NCBI GenBank assembly: GCA_018660465.1
Contig: JABJKH010000010.1
Location: 1-46,837 of the forward strand
Source of the DNA: Rhodospirillaceae bacterium
GTDB lineage: Bacteria; Pseudomonadota; Alphaproteobacteria; Rhodospirillales; JABJKH01
DNA: 46,837 nucleotides
Direction: 5' to 3'
The position numbers and the translations under genes are program-made. Below the pieces are notes generated by a model. That model ran no database searches and was not told the origin of the DNA. It worked only from the letters and a program-made list of their open reading frames with translations. Positions 10,133 through 19,665 of this stretch are shown one piece after another. Numbering within the stretch: the first letter of the stretch is position 1; each line of letters begins with the position of its first letter.

Positions 10133-10184
10133 CTTATAGACCTTTGTGCGATTAAGATTTGGGACCTAATTTTTCACCGTCGTA

Positions 10185-10313
10185 CCGCTTAGCGTCCTTC
10201 GAGACGCGCTTAAGTAAGCGCTCCTCAGGATGAGGTTGTTTTTTCTAATTATTACCAACAATAAACCTCATCCTGAGGAGCCGCGAAGCGGCGTCTCGAA
10301 GGACGCTAAGCGG
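10185..10313. repeat. Palindromic intergenic element, copy 2
   Basis: Second copy of the element at 6609-6742. The outer stem is extended (CCGCTTAGCGTCCTTCGAGACG and its complement) and the inner stem is CTCCTCAGGATGAGG with its complement. The left side hairpin is GCGCTTA-AG-TAAGCGC and the right one is GCCGC-GAA-GCGGC. The side-hairpin sequences differ from those of copy 1 but remain self-complementary. It lies between cpoB and tilS and is oriented across two co-directional genes. Confidence 0.88.
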
Positions 10314-10355
10314 CACAATATCACCAACAGATACCCACCAAAAGCTTGAGGGCAC

Positions 10356-11456
10356 TTACTTACAGCCGCTGCGCTTCCACTCTGCGTTTACGGTTTTAAG
10401 AACCCGCGCAGACGCATCGGGAAAATCGGCTTTCAATTTTTCGAACGTGGTGCAGGCTTCATTCTTCTTATCAAGATTGGCCAGCGACATGCCCAATTCC
10501 AGCAACGTTACAGATGCCTTTGGTCCCTTGGGATTTGTTTTAAACCCTTGGTAGAACGACCCTGCCGCCGGTTTATAACGCTTGCGTACATAATAGGTTT
10601 TACCCAGCCAATAATGTGCATTACTGGCGAGTTTATCATCACCATGCTTGCCAAGAAATTCTTTCCAGGCCGCTTCCGCTTCATCGTACTTCGCCTGCCC
10701 CAGTAACTTAAACGCAAAGCGATACTGTTCCTGCGGTGTGCCCGGCGGAAGAATGCCCGGTGGCGCTTTTGGAGCACCAGGAATTGCCGCGGATTGGACC
10801 GGTGCAGATTGGCCAGCTTGCGCTCGGCCATCGCCGTCTTTGGGAAGGCCGCGTTCCTTACGGAAGGCATCTAGTTCAGATTGCGAAATACTTCCAAGTT
10901 TGCCACTGCCAGAGGCGAAGCTGGGTTGCCCGCCCCCCGGCCCTGCTTGGGTTACAGCACCTGGTGACGGGGCCGCACTTGTTTCGGGTGCACCGGATGC
11001 TCGGCCCTGAATCGCCCGCCCCGCGGCTGCATTTTCCAAAGTCGTGAGTCGGAAATCCACATCACCAACCAGCTTTTCAAGTCGCTGCTTGATCTGGTCC
11101 ATGTCAAAGGCAACGCCCTCGACCGTCCCGGTAGCGGCGCGAATGTCTTCTTCCATTGAACTGAGGCGTGCTTCAAAGCGAGCGATGGATGTGTTCGGAA
11201 CGCTGCTTGCAGCACCGCCTTGTGCACCAGAAACCAAAGGCTGTGATCCCGGCTTTCGGCCCCGCGACAGTGTCACGTTCAAAGTCCGAATATCCCGTTC
11301 AAGGCGTTCCATGCGATCAATTAACGGGCCTAAGTCATTGGACTGTGCCCAAGCCTGCCCCTGTGTATAACTTGGCATAAAACCTGACAGCGCGATTGCC
11401 AAAATGAACACGCCCGAGGCAAATTTACGGTTAACGAAGTCGGTCCCTGAATTCAT
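10356..11456 (-). CDS. cpoB: Tol-Pal system coordinator CpoB (YbgF)
   Basis: A 366-residue periplasmic protein that links the Tol-Pal machine to septal peptidoglycan synthesis. It has a signal peptide (about 1-38, ending QAWAQS), an N-terminal coiled coil (LIDRMERLERDIRTL and a later heptad region around 85-130), a Gly/Ala/Pro/Gln-rich linker, and C-terminal TPR repeats (about 245-360; ANLDKKNEACTTFEKL type). It is last of the tolQRAB-pal-cpoB order, which supports the call. The hairpin between pal and this gene may tune its expression. Confidence 0.93.
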   Translation of the reverse strand: MNSGTDFVNRKFASGVFILAIALSGFMPSYTQGQAWAQSNDLGPLIDRMERLERDIRTLNVTLSRGRKPGSQPLVSGAQGGAASSVPNTSIARFEARLSSMEEDIRAATGTVEGVAFDMDQIKQRLEKLVGDVDFRLTTLENAAAGRAIQGRASGAPETSAAPSPGAVTQAGPGGGQPSFASGSGKLGSISQSELDAFRKERGLPKDGDGRAQAGQSAPVQSAAIPGAPKAPPGILPPGTPQEQYRFAFKLLGQAKYDEAEAAWKEFLGKHGDDKLASNAHYWLGKTYYVRKRYKPAAGSFYQGFKTNPKGPKASVTLLELGMSLANLDKKNEACTTFEKLKADFPDASARVLKTVNAEWKRSGCK

Positions 11457-11531
11457 GATTTCACCTTGGTATTAGGCCCACTTGGGGCATTTGGCCCACC
11501 TGGAAAACACTAAAGCTTGTTTTAGGCAAAA

Positions 11532-11580
11532 TTACGGCGCTTGCCCATCCCCAAACTTGCGGGGCAGGCAAACGCCGTAA
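11532..11580 (-). terminator. Strong hairpin between pal and cpoB
   Basis: A long inverted repeat (TTACGGCG-CTTGCCC... with ...GGCA-AACGCCGTAA) lies about 27 bases after the pal stop and before cpoB. On the minus strand it is followed by only TTTTGCC, so it may be a partial terminator or an mRNA-stabilising hairpin rather than a full stop. Such a structure would reduce cpoB relative to pal. Confidence 0.55.
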
Positions 11581-11606
11581 AATAACCTATAACGTGGCGT
11601 GGTGTA

Positions 11607-12149
11607 TTAGCTACCAGCGCCCGTTAATGTGGTGACAGAGCGACGGTTTTGCGACCATGCGCTCTTATTGGAACCAACCGCGTCAGGCCGTTCCTCACCA
11701 TAAGAAATTACTCTAACGCGACTGGCGCTGATGCCGAGTGCGATAAGATAATCTTTTGCAGCATTGGCCCGGCGTTCACCCAGGGCCAAGTTGTATTCAC
11801 GAGTGCCACGTTCATCAGCATGACCTTCAACCGTAACCTTGACCGAAGAATACTTCTTCAACCATGCGGCTTGGCGTTCCATAGTCCGCTTACCAACCGG
11901 CTTCAGACTGCTTTTGTCATAATCGAAAAAAACTCGGTCGCCGACGCTGGCAACGAAGTCCGCGCTCGAACCAGGCTTAATCGCCGGGCCGCGCTTTTTC
12001 TTCTTCTTTGCCATCGGCTTTGCCATCGGCTTATCCATGCTCGCCTTGGACATGCCGCTGTCACCCGTTTTGGCTGACTCATCAGGTGTTTGTGCACAAG
12101 CACCAAGCAATGCCACAGCCGCAAACAGACTTAAAAATTTAAAGCGCAT
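11607..12149 (-). CDS. pal: Peptidoglycan-associated lipoprotein Pal
   Basis: Outer-membrane lipoprotein that binds peptidoglycan and TolB. The signal ends in a lipobox (LLGAC, Cys about 18). A Lys/Met-rich linker (MAKPMAKKKKKR) precedes the OmpA-like domain (about 65-175), with the diaminopimelate-binding pattern GHADERGTREYN and the ALGERRA helix. The 180 residues match the family. It is followed by cpoB and preceded by tolB with about 170 bases between. Confidence 0.97.
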   Translation of the reverse strand: MRFKFLSLFAAVALLGACAQTPDESAKTGDSGMSKASMDKPMAKPMAKKKKKRGPAIKPGSSADFVASVGDRVFFDYDKSSLKPVGKRTMERQAAWLKKYSSVKVTVEGHADERGTREYNLALGERRANAAKDYLIALGISASRVRVISYGEERPDAVGSNKSAWSQNRRSVTTLTGAGS

Positions 12150-12321
12150 TTATATTCCCCCTACATCGGAGCGTTTAACGTGTTGAAAATTTACCGCAAC
12201 CAGCGGCGACAACTCAATCGTCCCCCAGCGCGCGTTAACCCTGTTCATATAGAGTAAACATGCGAAATCCAAGGACATTTTACAAAAAATCTTTTACCCG
12301 TAGGACTATAAGCCTCTCTAG

Positions 12322-13671
12322 TTAACGAATCAAGGGTGACCATGCCGGATCGGACGCATCTAAGGGGGTAACAATCTCCCGTTCGTTATGCCCTGTCAGG
12401 TCGATGGAATAGAGCCGCGATTTGCCGCCTCTGCCCTTATTGTCGAACTTTTCCTGGCGGTAGAAGATCAACACCCGTCCATTGGGCGACCAGGTTGGCG
12501 CTTCGACGGCATAGTCTTCTACCAGCAATCGTTCGCCGCTGCCATCCACCCGCATAATACCGATAAAAAACCGCCCGCCCCGCAACTTAGTGAAGGCGAT
12601 CAGATCACCACGTGGTGACCACACAGGCGTTGCGTACCGCCCCTTACCGTGGCTAATTCGCTTCACGCCGCGACCATCGGCATCCATAACGTACAGTTGT
12701 TGCGAGCCACCCCTGTCTGAATTAAATACAACCCGTTTTGCATCCGGCGAGAAGCTGGGCGAGGTATCAATAGCCGAATGATTGGTCAGGCGTTTCACCA
12801 CGTGGGTGCCTAGATTCATGGTGTAAATCTCAGAATTCCCGTCCTTGGCCATGCTCATAATAACCGTGCGACCATCCGGCGAAAAACGCGGTGCGAACGT
12901 CATACCCGGGAAATCCCCCAGCACTTCCTGGCGCCCGGTATCAATGTTGAAAATATAAACCCGGGGTACGTTGCGATAATACGATAGATAGGTGATTTCT
13001 TGCTGATCGGGAGAGAATCGGGGGGTCAGCACCAGCGAATTGCCATTGGTCAAGAATCGGTGATTCTCTCCATCCTGATCCATAATTGCCAGACGCTTAA
13101 CCCGGCGATGTTGCAGGCCGGTTTCCGCGATGTAGACAATTCGCGTATCGAAATACCCGTCCTCACCAGTGATGCGTTTGTAAATGGCGTCGGCTATAAT
13201 ATGTGAAACCCGTCGCCAATTGTGTGGCACGGTGAAATATGCAAGCCCAACCATTTGTTGCTCAGCGAACACATCCCACAGCCGAAACTCAACCCGAAGC
13301 CGACCGTCGGCCACAAGTCGAATGCGACCCTGCACCAAGGCTTGCGCGTTGATCACCCGCCAATCGCCGAATCGGGGTAGGGTGTTCAGGGCCTGCGCCT
13401 TTTGAATAAATGCTTTCCTGTTGAGCGGCTTGAACAGGCCAGAACGTTCCAGATCAGCTGCAATCACACGAGCAATATCTTTGCCATAGCGGGATTCGGT
13501 CGCTGATGCGCTGACGAAATCCGTCACCGCGATGGGCATCGGTTGAACCGTGCCCCGGGTAATATCGATTTTTAATTCTGCCTGCGCCAGTTGGGGCAAT
13601 CCAAATGCCAAGCAAACGACGATGAATAAGCTGCCAAGGCTTCGGGCAGCAAAAGTTCCGATTTGCGTCAT
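12322..13671 (-). CDS. tolB: Tol-Pal system protein TolB
   Basis: Periplasmic 449-residue protein with a signal peptide (about 1-31), an N-terminal alpha/beta domain and a C-terminal six-bladed propeller whose blades are visible as repeated FSPDG/WSP(R/N)G motifs between about residues 215 and 445. It shuttles between TolA and Pal. The gene lies 42 bases from tolA, in the conserved tol order. Confidence 0.97.
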   Translation of the reverse strand: MTQIGTFAARSLGSLFIVVCLAFGLPQLAQAELKIDITRGTVQPMPIAVTDFVSASATESRYGKDIARVIAADLERSGLFKPLNRKAFIQKAQALNTLPRFGDWRVINAQALVQGRIRLVADGRLRVEFRLWDVFAEQQMVGLAYFTVPHNWRRVSHIIADAIYKRITGEDGYFDTRIVYIAETGLQHRRVKRLAIMDQDGENHRFLTNGNSLVLTPRFSPDQQEITYLSYYRNVPRVYIFNIDTGRQEVLGDFPGMTFAPRFSPDGRTVIMSMAKDGNSEIYTMNLGTHVVKRLTNHSAIDTSPSFSPDAKRVVFNSDRGGSQQLYVMDADGRGVKRISHGKGRYATPVWSPRGDLIAFTKLRGGRFFIGIMRVDGSGERLLVEDYAVEAPTWSPNGRVLIFYRQEKFDNKGRGGKSRLYSIDLTGHNEREIVTPLDASDPAWSPLIR

Positions 13672-13713
13672 CTTGCGATCATCCCCACTGAAGAATTCAT
13701 TATTATATGTCCT

Positions 13714-14625
13714 CTATAATATATCCTTTGGATTAAACGACAATGTCATCGTCTTCCAGCGATCAAATTTTTTCGCTGGCAGCTTGAACGGCTGGCACCG
13801 AGGATTCAAGACCGCACGTAAAGCGCTTTCCGCTGCCGTCCGGTAAAACGGGTCAGACATATCGCCAGAGCCCTTCTTTAGTTCAGCACGTTGGACCGTG
13901 CCGTCGCGGTTCATTTGCACGGCGATATCGATCACAAGGTTCTGTGCATCCTTCGCCCCGGCAGGCACAATCCAGCACCGGGTAATCTGCTGACGCACCA
14001 AATCGATCTCACTGATCGATACCGGCCTGGAAGAATCGAAAGACTTGGTTCTGGAAGCCAAGGCCTTGGCTATTTCCTGCTCGAACGCGTCTTTGTCTGG
14101 CTTCTTCTTTTCAGGTTTTTTCTTCTTTGCCGGTGCCGTTTTTTCCAGTTCAGCAAGCGTCTTCAGTACAGAAGCAAATGCATCCGGCGGCTTTGGCTTA
14201 CGACGTGGCTTGATCTTGGCAAGCTTGGTCGGTGGTTTCGGCTTCGCCTTGACCTTAGGTTTAGGCTTCGGCTTCGGTTTGGGTTTGGGCTTTACCTTTG
14301 GCTTCGGCTTAGGTTTCGGCTCTGGTGGTGGCGGCAAAACGGCCACTTCTTCCTTGGGCTCCGGTGGTGCGGGCGGCGGTGGAGGTGGTGGGGCCTCAGC
14401 GGCTTTCGGCGGAGGTGGCGGTGGCTTCGCCTTAGGGGGGGCAGGTTTAGCTTTGGGTGCGGGCTTGGGTGCAACGTTGGTGATTTCATCAACGCTCACC
14501 AGTTCGACAATCACCGGCGTATCCACCAACGGCGTCATATCACGCAGTTCAGGTAGGCCATAAAAACTGACCACAAAGATGCCAACGTGAAACAAACCGG
14601 AAAAGGCGTAACTGGAACGTTGCAT
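13714..14625 (-). CDS. tolA: Cell envelope integrity protein TolA
   Basis: 303 residues: one N-terminal membrane segment (about 8-24), then a long Pro/Lys/Ala-rich region (about 50-165) with runs of KPKPK and PPPPP, and a C-terminal TolA/TonB-like domain (about 195-300). It spans the periplasm and transmits the proton-driven motion of TolQR to Pal/TolB. The low-complexity centre creates long antisense open frames that I do not believe. It starts 5 bases after tolR. Confidence 0.95.
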   Translation of the reverse strand: MQRSSYAFSGLFHVGIFVVSFYGLPELRDMTPLVDTPVIVELVSVDEITNVAPKPAPKAKPAPPKAKPPPPPPKAAEAPPPPPPPAPPEPKEEVAVLPPPPEPKPKPKPKVKPKPKPKPKPKPKVKAKPKPPTKLAKIKPRRKPKPPDAFASVLKTLAELEKTAPAKKKKPEKKKPDKDAFEQEIAKALASRTKSFDSSRPVSISEIDLVRQQITRCWIVPAGAKDAQNLVIDIAVQMNRDGTVQRAELKKGSGDMSDPFYRTAAESALRAVLNPRCQPFKLPAKKFDRWKTMTLSFNPKDIL

Positions 14626-14630
14626 GGCCG

Positions 14631-15104
14631 CTACTTAGCCTGTTTCTTTTTTGGGCGCCGTTTTTTACGGCCCCGTGCTGACTCAGTCACAAGCGCGACT
14701 TTTTTAAATCCTGCCCGATTGATCGTGCCCATGACTTGCATGACACGGCCGTAATGGATCGCACGATCACCACGAATAAAGATACGTATGTCGGGATTGT
14801 TGCCGGTAATTGCGATCAGACGCGGCACCAAGTTGACCAATTCCATCTCAGTTTCTTGCAGATAAATCTTACCCTGCTTATCGACGGTAATCGCCAATGG
14901 TTCATCCTGACCTGGAATGACCGAGGACTTGGTTTTTGGCAAATCAACTGTAACGCCAACGGTCAGTAGCGGCGCCGTCACCATAAAAATGACCAGCAAC
15001 ACGAGCATCACATCGACGAACGGCGTGACGTTGATCTCGCTCATCGGCTTATGGCTACGGCCGCGCCGAAAACTTCTGTTACGTTCTTGCAGGGAGGCAG
15101 CCAT
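14631..15104 (-). CDS. tolR: Biopolymer transport protein TolR
   Basis: 157-residue ExbD/TolR protein. The single membrane helix begins with the proton-carrying aspartate in the motif NVTPFVDVMLVLLVIFMV (Asp about residue 31). The periplasmic domain follows, and the tail is strongly basic (RKKRRPKKKQ). It forms the stator with TolQ. Two bases separate it from tolQ. Confidence 0.97.
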   Translation of the reverse strand: MAASLQERNRSFRRGRSHKPMSEINVTPFVDVMLVLLVIFMVTAPLLTVGVTVDLPKTKSSVIPGQDEPLAITVDKQGKIYLQETEMELVNLVPRLIAITGNNPDIRIFIRGDRAIHYGRVMQVMGTINRAGFKKVALVTESARGRKKRRPKKKQAK

Positions 15105-15106
15105 GA

Positions 15107-15829
15107 TCAGTCCTCGCTATCCCCGCCATCCATTTCACGCGAAAGATACGCCGCCAGTTCACCGGCAAAGCTATCGAGGCGGCTTTCATACCTGTCCAAA
15201 TCCTTGGAGAGTTTGTTGTAGGCAACCACGGCCGGGATCGCTGCCAGCAAGCCCAATGCCGTCGCGAATAGCGCTTCGGCAATGCCCGGTGCGACCACAG
15301 CCAGACTGGTGTTCTTGGAAATCGCGATGGCTTGAAAACTGTTCATGATGCCCCAGACCGTGCCAAACAATCCGATGAAAGGTGCGGTTGATCCCGTGGT
15401 CGCAAGGAATGTCATGTTCTTCTCAATCAAGCCCATCTCACGACCCAAGGTGATTTGCATGACCCGCTCAATGCGCTGAGAGAGCGACCCCATGCTTCCG
15501 GACGCGGGCACCCGCCGCCATTCCTTCATGGCCGCAACAAAAACCGACGACATCGGATCACGCGGTTGCGAGCCGATGCGGTCATAAAGCTGATCCAAGG
15601 ACCCGCCCGACCAGAACACGCCTTCGAATTCCGTCGCACCCGCGTTCAAGCGTCTGAGGCCCATCCATTTGTCAAAGATGATCGCCCAGCACCAAAGCGA
15701 CGCCACCAACAACAGAACGATCACTGCCTTGACGATGATGTCCGCTTTGATGAACAGCGCCCAAATTGAAAAATCCACATTGGCGACAGAGCCGCCCAAG
15801 CTTACCGCGTCGATGACATTATTCTCCAT
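15107..15829 (-). CDS. tolQ: Proton channel protein TolQ
   Basis: 240-residue MotA/TolQ/ExbB family protein with three membrane helices (about 25-47, 140-165, 180-202). Typical motifs are present: TAPFIGLFGTVWGIMNSF in the second and a PGIAEALFATALGLLAAIPAV pattern (shortened here) in the third. It uses the proton motive force with TolR to energise TolA. It follows ybgC by 9 bases. Confidence 0.97.
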   Translation of the reverse strand: MENNVIDAVSLGGSVANVDFSIWALFIKADIIVKAVIVLLLVASLWCWAIIFDKWMGLRRLNAGATEFEGVFWSGGSLDQLYDRIGSQPRDPMSSVFVAAMKEWRRVPASGSMGSLSQRIERVMQITLGREMGLIEKNMTFLATTGSTAPFIGLFGTVWGIMNSFQAIAISKNTSLAVVAPGIAEALFATALGLLAAIPAVVAYNKLSKDLDRYESRLDSFAGELAAYLSREMDGGDSED

Positions 15830-15838
15830 GCGATTGTC

Positions 15839-16276
15839 TCAATCTTCCGTACTATAATTTGTGTTACAAAGTGTCTTTAGTATGGCACTCACAGTTTTAG
15901 GGATTCGCTCCGGCCCGCCGGATGTACCGACGCAGGCCAACTTCATTTGAAAAACCACCAAATCTTCACCGCCGCGTTTAACGATTTGCTCTGCGGTTAA
16001 GGTCGCACCACCGACTTTTAGCAACCGGGTATGGACTTCCAACGCGTCATCAAGCCGTGCCGATTTTAGAAAATCCGCCTCGGTCCGCCGAACCGCAAAA
16101 GCAATGTCGTGTTCCGCCATCAAGCGCGAACTTTCGATACCTTGTTCGCGCAGCATTTCGGTGCGTGCACGCTCTGCGTATTTTAGATAATTGGCGTAAT
16201 AGACCACGCCTCCCGCATCGGTATCTTCGTAGTAAACCCGCATCGGAAAAATATGCGCTGACGCATCAGGCATCAT
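15839..16276 (-). CDS. ybgC: Tol-Pal associated acyl-CoA thioesterase YbgC
   Basis: Hotdog-fold thioesterase. I start at the ATG at 16276 ([10 protein letters not shown]; 16273 is equally possible), which overlaps the 3' end of ruvB by about 11 bases and has a GAGGCGG Shine-Dalgarno inside ruvB. The catalytic signature [19 protein letters not shown] (shown to its Asp and Tyr positions, about 16-33) is intact. It precedes tolQ, as is common, and connects the ruv and tol parts of the block. Confidence 0.93.
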   Translation of the reverse strand: MMPDASAHIFPMRVYYEDTDAGGVVYYANYLKYAERARTEMLREQGIESSRLMAEHDIAFAVRRTEADFLKSARLDDALEVHTRLLKVGGATLTAEQIVKRGGEDLVVFQMKLACVGTSGGPERIPKTVSAILKTLCNTNYSTED

Positions 16277-17312
16277 CCGCCTCCGCCTCTGCAATTAATT
16301 CCATTTGTGAAGCCTGAGCGGGAACCGAAAGCCCCAAATGCTCATAAGCCTTCCGCGCCAAGGCCCGGCCCCGGGGCGTGCGCATTAAGAACCCTTGCTG
16401 AATCAGATACGGCTCAATGACTTCTTCGATGGTGTCTCTTTGTTCGGACAGGGCAGCCGCCATGGTCTCAACCCCGACAGGCCCACCGCCGTAGTTATCC
16501 GCAATGCACATCAAGTAGCGTCGGTCCATTGCGTCCAGGCCGAAGCCATCGACTTCCAGTCGGTTGAGGGCCGCATCTGCTTTCGTCGCATCAACAGAGC
16601 CATCACCGTCCACAGCCGCAAAATCCCGTACCCGGCGCAGCAGCCTGCCCGCGACCCGGGGCGTGCCCCGTGAGCGTCTGGCAATTTCACTGGCCCCTTC
16701 GGGCGTCAGTTCCAAATCCAGCAATTTCGCGCCGCGCCGGATGATCAGTTCCAATTCTTCGGCGGTATAAAAAATCATCCGCATGGGAATGCCGAAGCGT
16801 TCACGCAAGGGCGTTGTGATCAGGCCTGAACGTGTCGTCGCACCTACCAGCGTAAACGGCGGCAGATCAATCCGAACCGATCGCGCCGCAGGGCCTTCGC
16901 CAATGATTAAATCCAGCTGGAAATCTTCCATTGCGGGATACAGTATCTCTTCCACCGCCGGATTAAGACGGTGGATTTCATCAATGAACAAAACATCACG
17001 CGGTTGCAGGTTGGTCAGGATCGCCGCGAGATCGCCGGCCTTGGCGATCACCGGTCCTGATGTCGCCCGAAACCCGACGCCGCATTCCCGGGCGACAATT
17101 TGCGATAGCGTTGTTTTACCCAACCCTGGCGGGCCATAGAACAAGACATGGTCTAGGGCCTCGCTGCGTCCACGCGCGGCCTTAATAAAGACCGACAGAT
17201 TTTCGCGAACTTGTTTCTGGCCGATAAAATCATCCAGGGTTTGCGGTCGCAGACCCGCGTCAGGGGCATCGCCCTCTTCTACTTCCAACTGGACCACCCG
17301 ATTTTCATTCAT
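16266..17312 (-). CDS. ruvB: Holliday junction branch migration helicase RuvB
   Basis: 348 residues. AAA+ ATPase that drives branch migration with RuvA. Seen: [11 protein letters not shown] near residue 23, Walker A GPPGLGKT at about 61, Walker [10 protein letters not shown] at about 107, sensor GATTRSG at about 157 and the C-terminal winged-helix domain with RTPRGR. The start overlaps the ruvA stop by ATGA, indicating translational coupling. Confidence 0.98.
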   Translation of the reverse strand: MNENRVVQLEVEEGDAPDAGLRPQTLDDFIGQKQVRENLSVFIKAARGRSEALDHVLFYGPPGLGKTTLSQIVARECGVGFRATSGPVIAKAGDLAAILTNLQPRDVLFIDEIHRLNPAVEEILYPAMEDFQLDLIIGEGPAARSVRIDLPPFTLVGATTRSGLITTPLRERFGIPMRMIFYTAEELELIIRRGAKLLDLELTPEGASEIARRSRGTPRVAGRLLRRVRDFAAVDGDGSVDATKADAALNRLEVDGFGLDAMDRRYLMCIADNYGGGPVGVETMAAALSEQRDTIEEVIEPYLIQQGFLMRTPRGRALARKAYEHLGLSVPAQASQMELIAEAEADDA

Positions 17313-17938
17313 CGACCAAGATCCCTCGGACCGAGTTCAGCAAGCCCGGCACGAATTAACGCTTCGACACTGACATCGTCGTCCATCTGTCCTTGAGCGC
17401 TAGATACGGCAACCAGAGCTTCCGAAGCGCCGTAGCCCAAGTTCACCAAGGCCGAGACCGCGTCCGCCGTTTCGGTGGCCGCACTTCCGGCAGCAACGTC
17501 TATACTGGCGCCGCCTGCAGCAGCAGGACCCAGTGCCAATTTTCCGACCTTATCTTTAAGTTCCGACAAAATACGTGTCGCGAGTTTGGGGCCAACCCCG
17601 GCCGCCCGAGTGATTGCGGCTTTGTCGCCTGAGGCAATTGCGCGCACGAGTTCTTCCCCGGCCAATACCGTCAGCAGGGCCAGCCCAACCTTGGCACCGA
17701 CGCCCTGGACCGTCGTCAGCAGCTTGAACCAGTCGCGTTCATTTTCATCCCAAAACCCATACAGATGAATATGATCTTCGCGTACGTGGGTTTCGATCAT
17801 CAGTTCCGCCGCCTGACCTTCAACCAGTCGACCGAGCGTGCGCCCCGAGGCAAAGACTAAATACCCCACGCCAGAGACATCTATGATGGCCCAGTCGTCG
17901 CCGACGGAATCGATCAGCCCTTTCAGCTTGGCAATCAT
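17309..17938 (-). CDS. ruvA: Holliday junction protein RuvA
   Basis: 209 residues. DNA-binding tetramer that loads RuvB. It has the N-terminal OB fold ([10 protein letters not shown]), two helix-hairpin-helix motifs ([13 protein letters not shown] and [13 protein letters not shown]), an Ala/Gly-rich flexible linker and a small C-terminal UBA-like domain ([12 protein letters not shown]). It overlaps both ruvC (stop/start ATGA) and ruvB. Confidence 0.97.
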   Translation of the reverse strand: MIAKLKGLIDSVGDDWAIIDVSGVGYLVFASGRTLGRLVEGQAAELMIETHVREDHIHLYGFWDENERDWFKLLTTVQGVGAKVGLALLTVLAGEELVRAIASGDKAAITRAAGVGPKLATRILSELKDKVGKLALGPAAAGGASIDVAAGSAATETADAVSALVNLGYGASEALVAVSSAQGQMDDDVSVEALIRAGLAELGPRDLGR

Positions 17939-18438
17939 CCATTTGCCTCCGCCAAAAGCTGATGTTGGATCGAGGAGCGTTGGTGGGCATGACAGATGGC
18001 AATGGCGAGCGCGTCGGCTGAATCAGCTGATTTGATTTCCACCCCTGGCAACAGGGTCTTCACCATCATCTGGACTTGTTCTTTCTGGGCATGGCCCGCA
18101 CCGACAACCGTCTTCTTCACTTGATTGGGCGTGTATTCGAATACGGGAATGCCGGCCCGTGCAGGCACCAGCAAGGAAATCCCCCGCGCTTGGCCAAGCT
18201 TAAGAGTCGATGTCGGGTTCTTATTCACAAAGGTTTCTTCGACTGCTGCCTCGTCAGGGCACATCGCTTCAATGACTTCCACAAGGCCGTCGTGAAGCTG
18301 CACCAACCGATCTGCCAATGCGAATGACGCGGTCGAGTTCACCACACCGTTGGCAATGTGGCTCAGCCGGTTGCCGGTGGACTCGATCAAGCCCCAGCCC
18401 GTGTTCCGCAATCCCGGATCAAGTCCGAGGAATTTCAT
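17935..18438 (-). CDS. ruvC: Holliday junction resolvase RuvC
   Basis: 167 residues, RNase H-like endonuclease. The acidic catalytic residues are visible: Asp7 in [13 protein letters not shown], the Glu pair in AAVEETF near 67, and Asp residues in [14 protein letters not shown] near 140. It follows yebC by 26 bases and overlaps ruvA. Gene order yebC-ruvC-ruvA-ruvB is classical. Confidence 0.97.
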   Translation of the reverse strand: MKFLGLDPGLRNTGWGLIESTGNRLSHIANGVVNSTASFALADRLVQLHDGLVEVIEAMCPDEAAVEETFVNKNPTSTLKLGQARGISLLVPARAGIPVFEYTPNQVKKTVVGAGHAQKEQVQMMVKTLLPGVEIKSADSADALAIAICHAHQRSSIQHQLLAEANG

Positions 18439-18464
18439 TCTGTACTCCCCCTACTTTTCCCCGA

Positions 18465-19214
18465 TCAAGCACTCAACCTCGCCATAATCTCATCCGAGAC
18501 TTCAAAATTGGTCGACACCCGCTGCACATCGTCGTTTTCTTCCAGAACATCCATCAGCTTCAATAGAGTCTGTGCTGTACTTTCATCAACCTCCGTGGTG
18601 GTCTGCGGCTTCCAATCCAGCTGCGCCACTTCCGGTTCACCAAGGGCCTTTTCCAAGGCTTCGCGAACATCGTTAAAATCGTTCGGCTCACAGAAGATAT
18701 CGTGGCCCTCGTCATTCGATTCGACGTCGGACGCGCCGGCTTCCAATCCCGCCTCGAACACGTCATCGGCGTTACCTGCCGCAGCGCCATAGTGGATGCG
18801 CCCGACATGTTCAAACATGAAATTAACACTGCCAGTTTCGCCGAGGTTTCCGCCGTGCTTGGCGAAGGCCGAGCGAATTTCAGATGCCGTGCGGTTGCGA
18901 TTATCAGTCAAGGTTTCCACAATCACCGCGATGCCGCTGGGGCCGTATCCTTCGTAGCGGACTTCTTCGTAATCGGCATCATCTTCGCCGCCGGAACCGC
19001 GCTTAATCGCCCGTTCCATGTTGTCTTTCGGCATGTTCACCGCCTTGGCCGCAGCAATCGCGGTCCGTAGACGCGGGTTCATGTCCGGATCAGGCAAGCC
19101 GGTTTTAGCGGCAACCGTCAGCTCGCGAATGTGCTTCGCAAATACTTTGGCCCGTATGGCGTCCTGTTTGCCCTTGCGGTGCATGATGTTCGAAAATTGT
19201 GAGTGGCCTGCCAT
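18465..19214 (-). CDS. yebC: YebC/TACO1-family protein
   Basis: 249 residues. The family signature [19 protein letters not shown] (short of 20) at the N-terminus and [12 protein letters not shown] near 90 are intact. Bacterial members were annotated as DNA-binding regulators, while mitochondrial TACO1 and recent bacterial work point to a ribosome-associated role in polyproline translation. Tol/OmpA proteins in this window are proline-rich, but a link is speculative. It is the first gene of the long minus-strand block. Confidence 0.95.
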   Translation of the reverse strand: MAGHSQFSNIMHRKGKQDAIRAKVFAKHIRELTVAAKTGLPDPDMNPRLRTAIAAAKAVNMPKDNMERAIKRGSGGEDDADYEEVRYEGYGPSGIAVIVETLTDNRNRTASEIRSAFAKHGGNLGETGSVNFMFEHVGRIHYGAAAGNADDVFEAGLEAGASDVESNDEGHDIFCEPNDFNDVREALEKALGEPEVAQLDWKPQTTTEVDESTAQTLLKLMDVLEENDDVQRVSTNFEVSDEIMARLSA

Positions 19215-19665
19215 ATCGATCTACTTTGCTCTTTTTGGAATATACTGTGGTTAAATTTCCAGCCTTGTACTATATCTGGGCACCATATCTAGCATAAAAC
19301 GAAGCAAGAGCGTAGGATATAGCGCTCCAGCTAACAAACTAATATGGCAAATTTAGGGCTGGAATGACTTAATAAAGACCCTGAGACTCAGGTGCCTGGC
19401 CCAAAACCAATAGACTTCGTCCAATCTGGTGGACGCAATAGCCCCGCCTTAAGGCGCATCTTAACCGACATATCCCGTCCCACATTCAGGTGTCCAAATC
19501 TGTGTCGATAAGTGGCATAATAATAACCTGACGTCACCTGTTTTCAGCAAGATTTCTCGTGAACATCGTCTCAACAGGGTCAACAACATTTAGATTAGTC
19601 GATTGCAGAACTCAAAAAAATAGATGAATATAGTGTAATACAGTCAATAATTTTACATATTTCTG
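19215..19665. other. 451-base intergenic region with no gene seen
   Basis: It lies between divergent yebC and the hydrolase gene and must hold both promoters. It is AT-rich. A TATATT-like -10 for yebC is near 19238-19244 (minus strand). A 12-bp palindrome CGCCTTAAGGCG is at 19445-19456, and a short GTCCA/TGGAC hairpin lies near 19420-19434. I see no open frame with a ribosome binding site, no tRNA and no repeat shared with the rest of the window. Confidence 0.4.

Noticed and set aside
13891-14563. Two long open frames on the + strand opposite tolA
   Set aside because: They are made of Gly/Arg/Leu or Phe/Gly low complexity, the antisense of the Lys/Pro/Ala-rich TolA centre; no ribosome binding site.
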